Source of the DNA: Larus michahellis | Taxonomy: Eukaryota; Chordata; Aves; Charadriiformes; Laridae | Assembly: GCF_964199755.1 (NCBI RefSeq) | Contig: NC_133914.1 | Location: forward strand, 2,976,001 to 3,040,000 | Length of the DNA: 64,000 nucleotides | Reading direction: 5' to 3' | In this document: positions 21,350 through 33,399 of the stretch, piece by piece | How positions within the stretch are numbered: position 1 is the stretch's first letter | Layout: each line of letters opens with the position of its first letter | The notes under the pieces: model-generated | Told to the model about the DNA's origin: nothing | The model's input: the letters and a program-made list of their open reading frames with translations, nothing else | Databases searched by the model: none | Program-made: the position numbers and the translations under genes

Positions 21350-22020
21350 AGATTTGTAGAGCAAAGAGAATAATGTATTGAGACTCTCAGCCTGTGCCAG
21401 TTTGGCTTCATTTGTCCTTCTGAACTTGCCCTGAGAGATAATGTTTCCTTCTAATCTGCTGCCGTCCACCTACAGCAGGGACCCAGTGAATAATTCTCCC
21501 AAACAAGCCTTTATTCTTAAGACTCTATCTGGCCCGAACCCTTTCTCCCCCTTACAGAGTGATTGTTGTGTTCATTACATGATAATAGCCCGAGCTGTAT
21601 TCCAGCCCACACTAGCCATGGCCACACAAACGGGGTTCAGGCTGCGCTGCTCTCAGGATAATGCTGCTCATTTGGCATTATCTGAAAGAATGTGCCAGGC
21701 ATCCGAGCACCAGGCGCTGGCTCTGCCAGCCTGCCTGCGTCAGATCGCGACACTGACACAGTGGCTTCACTCGCCCGCAAGAAGCCAGCACATCCTCCAA
21801 AGAGCTAAGGATTTTTTTTCCCCGCGTGATAATAAATGACCGTTATACTCCTATGGGAAGAAGACACGAGGAAGAGGAAATAAGACTTATAAGTCTCCGG
21901 TTAATGTGACAAATCTTTCCTCCTCTTTTCTCTTCAGGTACTTATGTCACCCTTTCACAATGATATTTTAATAAGCCTGTGTAAGCTGCACAAATTGCCC
22001 TTTATATCTGCAGGAGATGG
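21350..22020. promoter_or_regulatory. Candidate noncoding regulatory block
   Basis: This is a longer AT-balanced block with recurring words AATAATGTATTG (about 21371), TTCATTACATGATAATAG (about 21571), GGATAATGC and GGCATTATC (about 21655-21682), and ATGATATTTTAATAAG (about 21960). No frame resembles a protein. The pattern resembles conserved enhancer clusters around developmental genes. The call is inference from composition. Confidence 0.3.
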
Positions 22021-22530
22021 GAAGCTCCAGGGGATGAGCAATGTACACACTGAATGCACAAGAAGCCCATTAGCTAGTCTGCTCCTGGAAGTCCCTTTTT
22101 AGGGATATCTGAAACGGGTGCCCCTCCAAAAATACCCAAGGGAGCTCCCTCTGCTGTGGAGAGCTACTCGTAATATCAGTGCTGGCTTCACGGTGCCTTT
22201 CAATGGGATAAAGCTAAGCTGAGGTCAGACACTGTGGACAGGCACTGGCAGGGGACTTTGTGCCTAGCGCCGCTCCCGAGCTTAAGAAATGGCTAATGGC
22301 CACTCTGATACCTCCCAGGAAGGCTGGGCAAACGGAGGCCTAAAGCTTGTCCTAAACCTTGGAGTTGGCTGACAAAGCGTTCCTTTGCTGAGGGGAGGCT
22401 GGTCTGACTCGGGTAATGACTGTTATTTAGTGCTAAGTAGTGGGTTAGCTCAGACTGACATTTGCGTTGCGTGCAAGTGTCGCCCAGCACAGGCGGCCGG
22501 TCTGCAGGGATGCGGCGGTGCAGGCGAACG

Positions 22531-22656
22531 GCCGCGCGTGTACGTGAGCACGCGCGTGTGTGCATGCGAGTGTGCGCAGGAGCACGCATGCAGAGGTATG
22601 TCTGTGCGGGCTGTTCCCAAACTAGTCTATGCATGGCGGGGGGGGGGGGGGGGGGG
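22531..22656. repeat. Alternating purine-pyrimidine (Z-DNA-prone) tract next to a 19-G run
   Basis: From 22531 to about 22600 the sequence alternates purine and pyrimidine (CGCGCGTGTACGTG, then GCGCGTGTGTGCATGCG), the classic Z-DNA type. Forty bases later an uninterrupted run of 19 G occupies 22638-22656. Such a run is a strong G-quadruplex candidate and a likely spot for sequencing errors or length variation. Confidence 0.85.
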
Positions 22657-22659
22657 CGT

Positions 22660-25600
22660 CTCTCCGTCTCTCCAGGAAACGTAAGAAGAAAAAAAAAACC
22701 TCTCACGTGCAGGTTCACACACGAGCACGTATATGCAAAAACATGCAAGCATCCACCCTACGCCTTCACGCTCGGTATGGGTACGGGACCGCTTGCGGCT
22801 CAAAGCGGTGGTGAAAAAACGAGAAAGGCACTGAGAGAGGCTCGGCTTCCCCGGCCCCTGCTCGGTGCGGCAGCCCCCGCCAGCCCCCGCCTGCCCAAAA
22901 CGTTTGCTCATGCATCGATATCCCCCACCATGCTCCCGAGCTCGCAGAGCTACCCAGCGAGCGTGAAATATCCCCGCGCAGGACAGCTTGTTCCAAGAGC
23001 GCAGGAGCTCAGAAAACCTGAGCGGGAACGGCAGTGTCCTTTGTGTATCATGAGGATGGACTCCTGCCAAATTCCTCTGCACCCACTGCCTCCATTAAAC
23101 GCGTCAATCATTTCTTGGCAATCCAAGCCCCAGAGAGGAGTTGAGAGTCAACTTCAGACAGTTCAGTCGCTTTCATTAAAAGGTGAAAAATACATGCTGA
23201 GCAGGAGCTGAGAGCAGGGCTGATCTCCGTCTGCGCGGAGAGCCGGCTGCTGAGCCCTCCCTGCAGGGGGAGGGAATGGGGCAGCAAAAGACAGACCCTG
23301 GTGCGGTGACGGACTCTGTCAGCCCGTGAAATACCCGCGATGCCTCTGTTCACGGACAGCCCGCAGACCCTCACGTGTGGGTCTCCGTCTTGGGTGACTG
23401 GGAAAGCCGAGGGGTGACGGTGAAGGGGATGCAGGTGTGCCCACGCATGGCAATCCAGGGGCTGTCACGGGCAGGGGCACGGCTGTGACCTGCCTGGGAC
23501 GGGACCACTCAGGCAGCCTCTGCCAGCCCGGCTATTGCCAGACAGCATACAGGGGCTGGCAGGGAACCGGCTCCCATTCCTGGAGCCGAACCCAAGGGGA
23601 AAGGCTGGGGAGTTTGGCTCTCCTCCCTCGGCACCAGCTGCAGCAGCTGGGTGGGAAGGTGCCCTCGCTGCAGGGTGGCACCTGGGCTGCGGCGGCAGGG
23701 CCAGCAGCGCTGGCACCCGGGAGCAGCAGGGCTCTTGGGAACAGAACTGGAAAGTCCGGGTGACTCAAAGATTCCTGGCACGGGGCGCATGCCGGCCGAG
23801 CACAGCGTGAGAGAGGAGGACAAGCGGGCAGGGACCCGCTGGAGGAGCCCGGACAGAGCGCGGTGGGGCTCAGGAACGGGACGAGGGGCCTGGGAACGCC
23901 CGTCAGAAGTGGTCTGGGGGGTCACTGGGGGAAGGCCAGGAGGGGGCCAGATTGCCAAGTGATGGCGGGTCCAGGGGCAGCGGGATGAGGAGATGCAGGT
24001 ACCCCTGTTTCACAAGGCAAGACGAGAAGGGCGTTGGATGGGAACAGACTTTAACTGCTGGGTTGCGCCCACAGCTCCCCGCAGCCCAGCATGGCCAGCG
24101 GCCCCAGCTCCGGCCCGCTGCCGACAGGCTCCACAAGTGAATGGCAGCGGGGTGCCGTGCTCTGCCCCAGGGCCAGGGACCCTCCTGCGGGCAGATGCCC
24201 CCACTGCCCTGGCCAATGCCAGGGCCCAGCTGGGCACTGATGACCAGCTCCAGCCCTGATTCCTCCCAGCTTCCAGCCAGTGCTTCCTCCACCAACAGGG
24301 ATGTTGACGCATGTGCAACTACCGCGCTCAGATGAGCCCAGCAAACACCTCCCTGCGTGCGGACACCACCGTCCCGAGAGCCCCCCCAGCCGGAGCCGCT
24401 CTGTGCGGGGGCCGGTCCCTGCTCAGCCCCGCTCCAGGGCTCCCGAGAGCTGCCGCACGCCCGCACTGCTCCCACCCAGCCGGCTCTCCCCTCCTCTCCC
24501 CTCCTCGCCTCCCACTCCGCTTCTTCCCTTTGCCTTTGCCTCCTCACGTAATTGCTTTGATCTTCACTCCAGGGGCTCACTGTTAAAAATTAATGTTTCA
24601 TGGATGTTGCTACCCATGGCTTGAAAAATGGCTTTTCTCCCCCAGGTAGTGGCTCGCACCAACTCCTGAAGGACTGTTTGGCTCTGAGTTAAACAGTTGG
24701 GGACAAAAACTCTTGGGCTCCTCGCACCTTGGCTCACGGCAGGATGGGACCCGCTCCTGCCCCAGAGACGTGTGGAATGGGGGGCTGTGGCTGTGCCGCA
24801 GTGCCCAGGCATCCTGGCAGGCTCTGCCGGGGCTGCAGCTCTCGGTGGCTGCCGCCAGCCATGCCCGCTCCCCCAGGGCTCACCCTCACTGCCTCCTCCT
24901 CATCTGCGAGAACGCGGACGTGGCCGGGCTGCTGGGGCTCATTCCCCTGTCATCAGCAGAAGGGCCGGTGCAGGGGGGGATGTGCCGTGCCCTCCGTGCC
25001 CTCTCGATGGGGCTTTCTCCCCAGGTTCCTCTGCACCCAGGTGCCAGGAGCCAGCCGAGGGCACAGCTTCTCCGAGCTGATAACAGAGAGGTGAACAGCG
25101 GCGATTTCCCCGGCAGCCCCAGCACCCTTCTCTCCCATCGCGGGCCACCTGGTCCAGGCTTCGCTCGCAGCGCCAGGGGCTGCAGGGGGTCCTGCCCCGT
25201 CTCTCGGGCTCCTCTCTGCCAGGGGAAGCTGCTCCTCGCACGGCCTCGGCCGGGAGCCGGGGCGAAGGCAGCCCCGCAGCCCGGGGCGAGCTCAGCCTGG
25301 GAACGGTCCTCACTCCTGTCCTGCCGGGTGTTTTGGGAGGGAAGGGATGCAGCGCCCGGGGCGGCGGGTGGGTGCAGCAGGAAGTCGGGCTTGCCGAGCT
25401 GGGTGTGTAGCATGTGGGGATGCTTGTCTGGGCTCCCAAAGCATTTTCCAAACACTTTAATTATAGTGATTTATATGGCAAAAGTGTGGGGGCGAGAGCT
25501 TGGGAAAGGCATTAGCAGGTTTGTTCTGAGGGCTCTAATCAGAGGTAGGTGATGGGGGGAGGGAGGGTACAGCACCGGGGCTGCACCTTGAACCGCGGCG

Positions 25601-27129
25601 TCAGGACAGGTCTGAAGGATGCAGAACCTCCCAGCCATGCCAGGGATGTGCTGGCGGCATCCCCGAGGCCTTGGTGCGTTCTGTGCTCCTGCAGGAACAG
25701 CCCCGGCACCAGGAGTGGCACCAGGAGTACCACCAGGAGTCGTGCGCCCATCCCCTGCGCCGCTCTGAGCCGAGGTCTGTGGCGTGGTGTCCGCTCGGCA
25801 TCCTCCCCACCGCCAGCGCGGCCGTGGTCAGCCCCACACACAGCAGCGGCACAGCCCACACGACCCCGCGGCGGCAGAGGAGAAACACGAGCCCACATGG
25901 CACACGAGAGTCTTCACCAGCTAGTCACCAGAAAATGACCCACAATTCAACAGCAGCTCAGCGTTTGCCTCTTGTCGGTGTTATCTTGAAAATTCATAAC
26001 CTCTGCTGTTCTTGTTTTGTACAACATTGTTGTCTTAAATCTCCCCCATGGTGCTTACACACGCGCGCACCCGTGGTTTCTGCAGCTCCCTGCTGGCCCA
26101 GGAGCCTCCGGTCCTCGCTCAAAACAACGCCCCCCCCCAGCCTGGGGAGCCCCAGCCAGGAGAGCACTGCGGGGCGGCAGAGCTCACTCTGAAACCTCAG
26201 CCCTCGCCAAGCCTGACTTGCTCTGAGGAGACTGTCACTCCTGCCGAGTCCCAATTACACCGGAGGAAGCGAGAGAAATATTGGGCTGCTGTCATGGCCG
26301 GTGGCAACAGCCCGGCCCTGGGCACCGCGTGGGGCTGCGGGGTTATCACGGTTATCAGCTGGTGCGGGACCGAGCAGCGCCGGAGCGGTGGCTGTGACCC
26401 CTCTGAGCTGCCAGAGGATGCCACCCTGGCAGCGTGGCCGGAGCACATGTCACCCCTGCTGCAATCCTGCTTCTTGGCCTGTTTTCTGATAAATAACCTT
26501 TTCCTGTCCTTTTTGACACTGATGTTTATTGATGTCTGAAATCCCTTACAGCCAGGTCTGGCCTCAGAGAGCCGAGGTGCCCCGCGCACCCCATGGCCAT
26601 GGAGCAGGAGCAGGGAGAGGGGCAGAGCCAGCTCCGCTTCACCGAGATGCCCAGAGCCTCCCTCGCGCGCTCGCTCCCACATGTGTCAGGGTGGATGCTG
26701 GCAGCGTCTCCCTGCAGAAACATGGCATTGAGCACAGGGTGAAAAAAGACAGGGCTTTAAATAAATGTACCTCTGCTTCCCGAGGCGGCTGCTCCTGTCT
26801 GCGCCGGCAGTGCTGAGCACCCCCAGCCTTGGCTCTGTGCTGCTGGCCCTCTCTCCTGGGGAGCGTGGGGCAGCGACCCCCATGGCAAAGGGTGCACCCT
26901 GAGCCCCGGGGCGCAGCAATAGCGTCCTCGGAGAGCAAAGGCAGCCGAGTCCGTGGCTGCAGGATGCCCCCCGTTCCCACCGCCGGCTCGGCAGCATGGG
27001 CAGGAGGCACCAGCTGGAGGTCGGGGCTCCAGGGGGCTGAGCCAGGAGCTCTCCCCCCCAGCTCCCATCCGGAGGACATCAGCAGTAAAACCACAGGGAC
27101 ACTGGGTGGCAAACCGCTCTGCCCTACCT
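22660..27129. other. GC-rich gene-free stretch
   Basis: No gene was recognised. Many overlapping frames on both strands (up to 279 residues) are low-complexity Pro/Ala/Gly/Ser artefacts. Small AT-rich islands at about 24570-24620 and 25430-25540 (with TTTAATTATAGTGATTTATATGG) interrupt the GC-rich background and may be regulatory. A 3 x 12-bp tandem repeat lies at 25707-25742. Confidence 0.55.
25707..25742. repeat. Three 12-bp tandem copies
   Basis: CACCAGGAGT followed by a variable dinucleotide occurs three times head to tail (25707, 25719, 25731). The unit is a multiple of three. It is too short to define a gene. Confidence 0.85.
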
Positions 27130-27450
27130 GGGGAGAATTTGCTGATTAAGGGATAAGCAATCACTTCTCTACCCACAGGCTCACGTTATCACTTAATTGA
27201 ATCCAATTGATTGCGAAGCTAAAAGCAGCCCTGGCTTAGAGCATTGCAGATGGTGCCTGGGAGCAGGGCAGCGTGCTGAACCCTTAAAAGCATTGGCATC
27301 AAGGGCAGACACAGTCTTGCTCTCCTAAAGCATCTCACACATCATTATTATGAACGGGAACCGGCAGCGGCAGGGCAGTTCCAGGGGAATATTATTTATC
27401 ATACTTCAAGTCTGCACAAACAGCCTCTTATTCTTGCCCTCTCTGCCCTC
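27130..27450. promoter_or_regulatory. Candidate noncoding enhancer island
   Basis: This AT-rich island holds CTTAATTGAATCCAATTG (27192-27209), two closely spaced AATTG-type homeodomain words, followed by GATTG. Further on it has ATTATTATGAAC and AATATTATTTATC (about 27342-27400). It is flanked by GC-rich DNA. No coding signal was seen. Confidence 0.33.
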
Positions 27451-28019
27451 AGTGGGCAGACTCTGCTCCCGCAGAGATTTCAAGGGAAGGAAGTGTGCAT
27501 CTGCAGGGCGATGTGGGGGCAGCCCAGCTCTTAAGTGGTGTAACCACTAGCCCACACTGCTGGGAACGGAGCCCAGAAGACCTGCTGCCCCAACACACGC
27601 TTGTGCGTACGAGCAGCTGCATCCAGGGCTGCTCGTGAACATGCATCCTCCGAGCAGCGCTGGATGGGGGAGATCCAGGAGCAGCTCTACTGCAGCTGGG
27701 GAAGGGGTGAACGCTGAGGTCCCTCCAGGCAGGGGGGAAAAGATGGGGAGGGAAGCGATGGGCACCCGCACAGCCCCAGCAGCAGCCCATCGTGCCCGGG
27801 AGGGGAGCTGGGCAGGGGAGCCAGCGCTTTCTCAGTGGCCGGTTGAAAAGTTCCTGGGTGCAGCTGACACGCAGCAATCTGACCGCGGCATCTCCACACT
27901 GAGCGACAGCATGTGCTCCGCAAACTGTTTCTTTGCAGTGAGCCTGACTGCGGGACCTCAGAGGGGACGGGGAACCTCTCCCGGCGCTCTGCTTACAACG
28001 CCACTGCCCAGCACGGCCA

Positions 28020-28250
28020 GCCTTTGCTCACCTTCCACTTGTCTTTCTGAGTTGGTTGCATTTTTCAGGCATTCGGCACTGACATCCCTGCAAAAGGCGG
28101 CACATGCTTTAACTCTGCTACTTTCTTGTCCGTTAATTAAAACCAAATTATATCTGATGCACACTGCATACTTCACAGCGAAAGCAACCTGCTTTCCCGC
28201 TCTGCTCTCTGGAGCCTTTGTCGCTGAAGCAATTTATTTATCCTGCTGAG
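28020..28250. promoter_or_regulatory. Candidate noncoding enhancer island
   Basis: Within GC-rich surroundings this segment carries GTTAATTAAAACC, then AAATTATATCTGATGC (28132-28160), and AGCAATTTATTTATCC near its right edge. No protein-like frame was recognised. It looks like a homeodomain-site-rich regulatory element by composition. Confidence 0.35.
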
Positions 28251-29574
28251 CTGAAAAGAGTGCAGCCCTGCAGAGACCGCGGGGCTGCCTGAGGACCCAG
28301 CTGGCTGGAGCCTCTCCTGGGCTCAACATTTTGGGTTCGTGGCAGGCTGGGGCCAGGGTCCCCCAGGGGAGAGCATCAGTGCAGCACCCCAACAGCCTCG
28401 CTCCACGCTGGCGGGGAGGAGAGGCTGCCCAGCAGCTGGGGAAGGCGATGAGTGGTGTTAGCGGGAGGCTGTGGAGGACCAGGAGTGCCCATGCCGGTCT
28501 CCAGCCATGCCTCGCCACCCCCAGAGTGCCAGTGCCCACCTACCAGCCCCGGGAGGTGCCTGCCCCAAGGCACCTGGGGGCACAGAGAGGAGCAGAGAGG
28601 ATACTCGCAGGCCTCAGTCTGCTGCGTCAGGGGCCTCCCTGCACCACCCTCCAGCGCCCAGCACTTCATTAAGTCTTCTCCGCTCTGTCCTTCGAATGGG
28701 ACACGGCCTTGTGAGTGCAGAGTGCTGCTTGCCGGGCACGGTGGTGCGTGTTGCTGCGGTGCCACAGCGCTCACAGCCTTGCCATCAGCTCCTTCCTCCA
28801 GCAAGTGACAAACCCGTGCCCAGGGAGGGCTGCGAATGGCTCACATCTCCCTCACCTTGGTCCAGCAAACAGTAGCATGTGCCCATGTCCTGTCCCGAGG
28901 GAGAGACCCAGCACAGTGCCGTTTGCCCAGCGGCATGTGTGTGGGACGAGAGATCCCAAGGGAACGGAGCCCAGCAAGGAACGCGGCTCATGGGGAGGTG
29001 AGCAGCAGCAGTGACCCGCGCCCTGGGCTCCAGTTCAGTCCGTCTGTCTCCTCTGCCATGGGGCTGGGCACCAGCACATGCCACCGGCTTGTTTGGCCAC
29101 CAGGAGACCTGGAGAAGAGGAGCTTCCTTGGAGCGTGCTCCAGCCCATGTAGACCCGGTCCCTGCATGAGGGACGTGAGGAGCTCAGGACCCGGCGTGGC
29201 AGGCGTTGTGTCCGACGGGACTCCACACTGCACCGGCAGAGGCACCCGCTGATGCTTCAGCTCCTGTAGCTCAGCGCGGGGCCTGGCAGATCTCATCCCT
29301 CTGTCTGGAAGGCACAGGCAGATCCTTCTGCCCAAATGCGCTAAAATGCAGGTACCAGGTCCCCAGGAAACACAGCGAGTGGCTCAGCACGGAGCCAGCC
29401 TCACTTGTAAAGGGCCCTAGGAGAGAGGAAGAGGTGCCCCAGGCCAGCCCCTGCTCCATATCCCCTTAATGAAGCCATTACAGTTGGATTTTTTTTCCTT
29501 AGGGAAAGAGTAGAGTTTCTGCAAAAAGACAAGTCTTCCCTCGTGGCCCTTGTGCTGGTGCTGGGAGGAGCCAT

Positions 29575-29710
29575 GTTTGGAGTAATACATCATCAATGGA
29601 AGGTATCTAATGATATATTGCCCTAATACATCACCATAGCAACAGTGCTCTAATAATGTATTATTCTAATGTGTTACCCAAGCGCACATTCTTCCCGATG
29701 ATGTATGGCT
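29575..29710. promoter_or_regulatory. Homotypic cluster of TAATACATCA-like sites
   Basis: Five related words lie in about 125 bases. TAATACATCA is at 29583-29592 and again at 29624-29633. Reverse-oriented forms are TAATGTATTA (29654-29663), TAATGTGTTA (29667-29676) and GATGATGTATGG (29697-29708). TAAT...ATTA pairs are typical of dimeric homeodomain binding. The repeat of one word in both orientations is what a homotypic enhancer cluster looks like. The factor is unknown. Confidence 0.45.
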
Positions 29711-30429
29711 CACATCGCTGTGCTCTGCCAAGCCCAGATGCAACAAAGCTCTCCCGGCCGCCAAGCGCCTCCTCGGAGCGGTGCCTGCCACCACACGGCG
29801 TGCACCGGCCGGCTGCAGGTGGGCTCACCCTCCTCCTGCCACGAAGGACACCTCTTGTCACCGTGGGGACTTCTCATGACTGACTGAAAACTGTGTTTGG
29901 GACTGTGCAGTGCATTTGAGAACAATGATTGTGGTCAATGGGCTGTTTCTGCGGTGTCTGCGGGGAAACAGGCTCCGTCACGGCGGCTGTGAAGGTGGGT
30001 CTCAGCTCCCCACACAGGGTGCTCCTGCCAGCACACCTTCTCCCTCTTCTCCTTCCCCACCAGCCCTGGTGTCCCCGCTGCCCCGCACCTTTACTCCAGC
30101 AACGGTCAGCAGGGGACACGCAGGGAGGCGCGTGAGTCCGGGCAAAGGGTGACAGTGCCGCGGGGTTTGCTTCCACCTTCGTGGGCACCCTCAGCCAGAG
30201 GTGCTGCTGGGTGCCCGAGGGCAGAGGAGGTCCCGGATCCACGCATACCCAGCACAGCGCTCGGGCAGCGCGGCCAGGGCCACAGTCCTCCCCCTTCCCT
30301 TCGCTGAGGTATAGTGTCGCACTTGTGGAGCTCTAAAAGACAATTTGAAAAGCATTCCTTTCCTGGCATTTGAAAAGTTCAGAAGGGGAAGTGACGGGCT
30401 GGTTTGTGCATTTCTCCAGCCCCTTCCAA

Positions 30430-30810
30430 GGTAGCGAGGCCACAGAGCGCCCCGGGTTTGCTCATTAACAATGAGAATACCAGCTGGAATTCTCCTGCTG
30501 CCCGTTACAGGGAGAGCATTGTTTCCAATTCACACTATCTTTTTGACCATTCAAATGCCATTAATTCAGTCACCCCAATGCGTAGGACAGTTATCTGAAA
30601 TGTTTTCCCAAACAGCTTAGTGACTATAGAGCAACAATTCATGGAATTGCTCGGGGACATCTGTGCAAAGCAACGCGCAGCAACGCGCTCGCGGCCGGCT
30701 GAATGCTCTCTGTGTGGACCCCGGATTCCACAGGGGAGCAGGGAAGCCGGCAGACAGAAAGACTGAATGAATGGCAGGAGAAATCATTTCATCTATGCAA
30801 ATCCATGCCA
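30430..30810. promoter_or_regulatory. Candidate enhancer with SOX-like and octamer sites
   Basis: The segment holds AACAATG (30467-30473) and, in the opposite orientation, CATTGTT (30517-30523). These are followed by CATTAATTCAG (about 30558-30568) and a perfect octamer ATGCAAAT at 30795-30802. It lies about 13 kb downstream of the POU3F1 start. The mouse Oct-6 Schwann-cell enhancer lies about 12 kb downstream and uses SOX10 and POU3F2 sites. The equivalence is a hypothesis. Confidence 0.35.
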
Positions 30811-32699
30811 AGCTCCCCGCGCAGCTGTTGTCAGCAGGGAGCTCTGCCCCTCTGGACTGACATGGAAGAAGATTTTATTGTGCGCTGAGACGCTGCCTCT
30901 GCCAGACCAGCAGCCGCTCACTGCACAGGGACCGCAGCCACCGGTGTCCCCCGTGGCCTGCATCTGCCATCCCGGGCGTCAGGGGCGAATCCTCCCGGCA
31001 GCGCTGGATGCAGAGCAGGGCTCGGCGGGACGGCACTCGTCCCTCTGCTCTGAGACGGCCAGGCCTTAGAAGTCCCTTGAGAATGAAAGCTACCTCCCAG
31101 CTCAAAGCTAGTGACACCTACGGCTTATTCCCTCAGTGACCATGAGAGGAGCAGCAGTGCTGCCTGTGCCAATAGCTGTCTCTAGTGACTATAGTGACAG
31201 TGAACAGGAACCCTCTGGGGACATGGAGCAAACCCCCAGGGTGACCTGGCAGTACCCACCTGAAGGGACCCCCCCAGGCCCAGGGCAGGAGCAAAGTGGG
31301 ACGGTGAGCCCTCCAAGCCAACCCTGCCAGCCAAAGGACTGATGGAAGCCAGAAAGCAAAGTACTACCTGAAAAAAGGGACCTCTGAAGTCTGAGGTCTA
31401 TCACAAGTGACTGCTGAGGTGCTGTGTCAGCCCAGCCGGAGGCTTTGCCCACCCAGCGGCATGGCGCGGGGGCTCTGCAGCAGGGCCGCAGGGTGCTGTG
31501 CTTGTCCCCCCCCGGCACCAGCCGGCAGCTCGCCCCTCGGCTCTCCTGCGCTGACCAAGACCCGGGCTGGGACGAGGGCACAGCGCTGCCCTGCTCGGTG
31601 CCAGCTGGGCCTCTGCAGGCTCAGGCTTCTTCCCCAGCAGCCCCGTGGCCAGGGCCAGCAGACATACCTGGGTGACTACGCATCACCCAAGTCCCTGTGA
31701 AATACCCAGAGCTGAGGGGACAAGGCACTTCGGAGACCCAAACCCCTGACACCCCGGAGCGGGGTCCTGCTGGCACAGACCAAGCAGAGCCCAGCCTGGG
31801 CAGCGCAGAGCGCGAGCAGACGTAGGGCGGGAAGGCTGCTCAGTGTCCCCAGGGCCATATCGGACGTCCCTCGGCTGTGGGCAAGGATGCTGCAGCCCTG
31901 GGTGGCAAGAGGCAGGAGGCCTCCCTGGGCTGCATTTGCAACGCTCCTGTGCCGCCACCTGGGCAGATTCCAGTCTCTCGACGTTTCAGGGGGACAGCAG
32001 TGACAAATTACAGCATCTGCGGCAGAGAAAAAGGGAAACAGAGTGACCAAAGGAGGAATGATTGTATTATCAATACTGTTTCCAATAGCTGATGGATGAG
32101 GACACCCAAATGATTTCTAAGGTTTCAGTAGAAACCCTCCAAATGGCAGCTCAAAGGCAAAGTATGTATTAATCCAGGGTCTCCTGAGGAAGCCCTCCAG
32201 GGATGCGCGCAGCAACGCCAGCCGCAGGCACAGCGTGTGCCCAGCATCATGCTGTGGACACACAGCAGACAAGAGGGGACCTTTTCCTTGTCCCCGTGGA
32301 GACGGGAGTAATCCCGAAAGCTCTCCGAGAGGGACAGACACGCTGCTCAATGGGACTCTTCCCAATTGCTGCGATTCATCCGTACCTTCCCTACCCAGGG
32401 CTCAGCGCGAACACTTACAAAACAATTTCTGGAAACAAACAGCTTTTTTGGAAGCTGCTGAAAAAGCCAACTGGTTTCACCAAAACTAAGAGTAGGGAAC
32501 ATCAAGGAAAAGCTCACCTCCTAATTCTTTGGGGAGCTGAATGTGCAGAGCAGCCATCCTATTTTACCGAAATGCACGCGCTCCTTCACACGGCGGGGTG
32601 TAGCCCCTCGCCCTGTCCGTGGCGGGACGTACAGCTGATAGCTGCGTGACGCCGTATGTCAGACAGGGCCTTGGAAACGCCACCACGCTGGAAACGTAA

Positions 32700-32850
32700 C
32701 AGACAACATTGTTTTGTGTTGGAAACTGGCAAGTCTCCAGGCCGGGGTTTCAAGGGATAATTTGTAGATTGAATGTTAATGAATATTATTGTTGTTATCT
32801 GGAGAGGCTGCGTTGACTTCACTCTGCTGCCAATTGCACATCTTGATTTT
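32700..32850. promoter_or_regulatory. Candidate SOX/POU enhancer (possible Schwann-cell enhancer)
   Basis: CATTGTT at 32707-32713 is followed by TTAATGAATATTATTGTTG (32776-32794), in which a POU-like AATGAATATT abuts a SOX-like ATTGTT. It sits about 11 kb downstream of the POU3F1 start. In mouse, a Schwann-cell-specific Oct-6 enhancer at a comparable distance depends on SOX10 and POU3F2. No frame codes for a protein. Position and motifs make this my best candidate for the avian equivalent, but nothing was aligned. Confidence 0.35.
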
Positions 32851-33399
32851 TTTTTTTATTTTTTTTTTTTTACCCCTGTACCAAACAGAAGGGGCAATTC
32901 CAGCACAGCTGACGATTCAGGAAGCCAACTGCAGGCATACGGGAAAAGGTGATCCTTCATGTGCCCAGCTCGTGTCACTCCTCAAACTCTGCTGCTCCGA
33001 ACGCTCGCTCAGAAACGGGATCGTTGTTTCACCTAAGTCCTGTCTGTCCTTCCCCCTGCAAACTCACCGTGTGTCAGGAACCCCCCCAGCCCTGCTATCC
33101 GGCGGTCAGGAGAGGCGTCAACGGGATCTTCAATAGTATAAATCTTTTTTTTTTAGCGCTTTGGGGAAAGAGGCAGGCAGGGCAAATACTGTCATTCCTG
33201 CAGCCCTGCACGACATTGAGAGTCGTGACATACCTTTGCTTGTCGGAGCCTTTTTGTGTGGAACACCAGTTCCCGGGGCCGTGGCTGACCCGAGGTGGCC
33301 GTCCGGGGGTGCCGCAGCAGCACGGCGTGGGGCAGTGCCTCCTCCGCAGCTCCCGCAGGACCCCGGCGGGCTCCCGGGCGCTCGGCAACACACCGCGAC

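Noticed and set aside
24713-25552. 279-codon plus-strand frame
   Set aside because: Low-complexity translation in GC-rich DNA with competing frames on both strands and no recognisable family.
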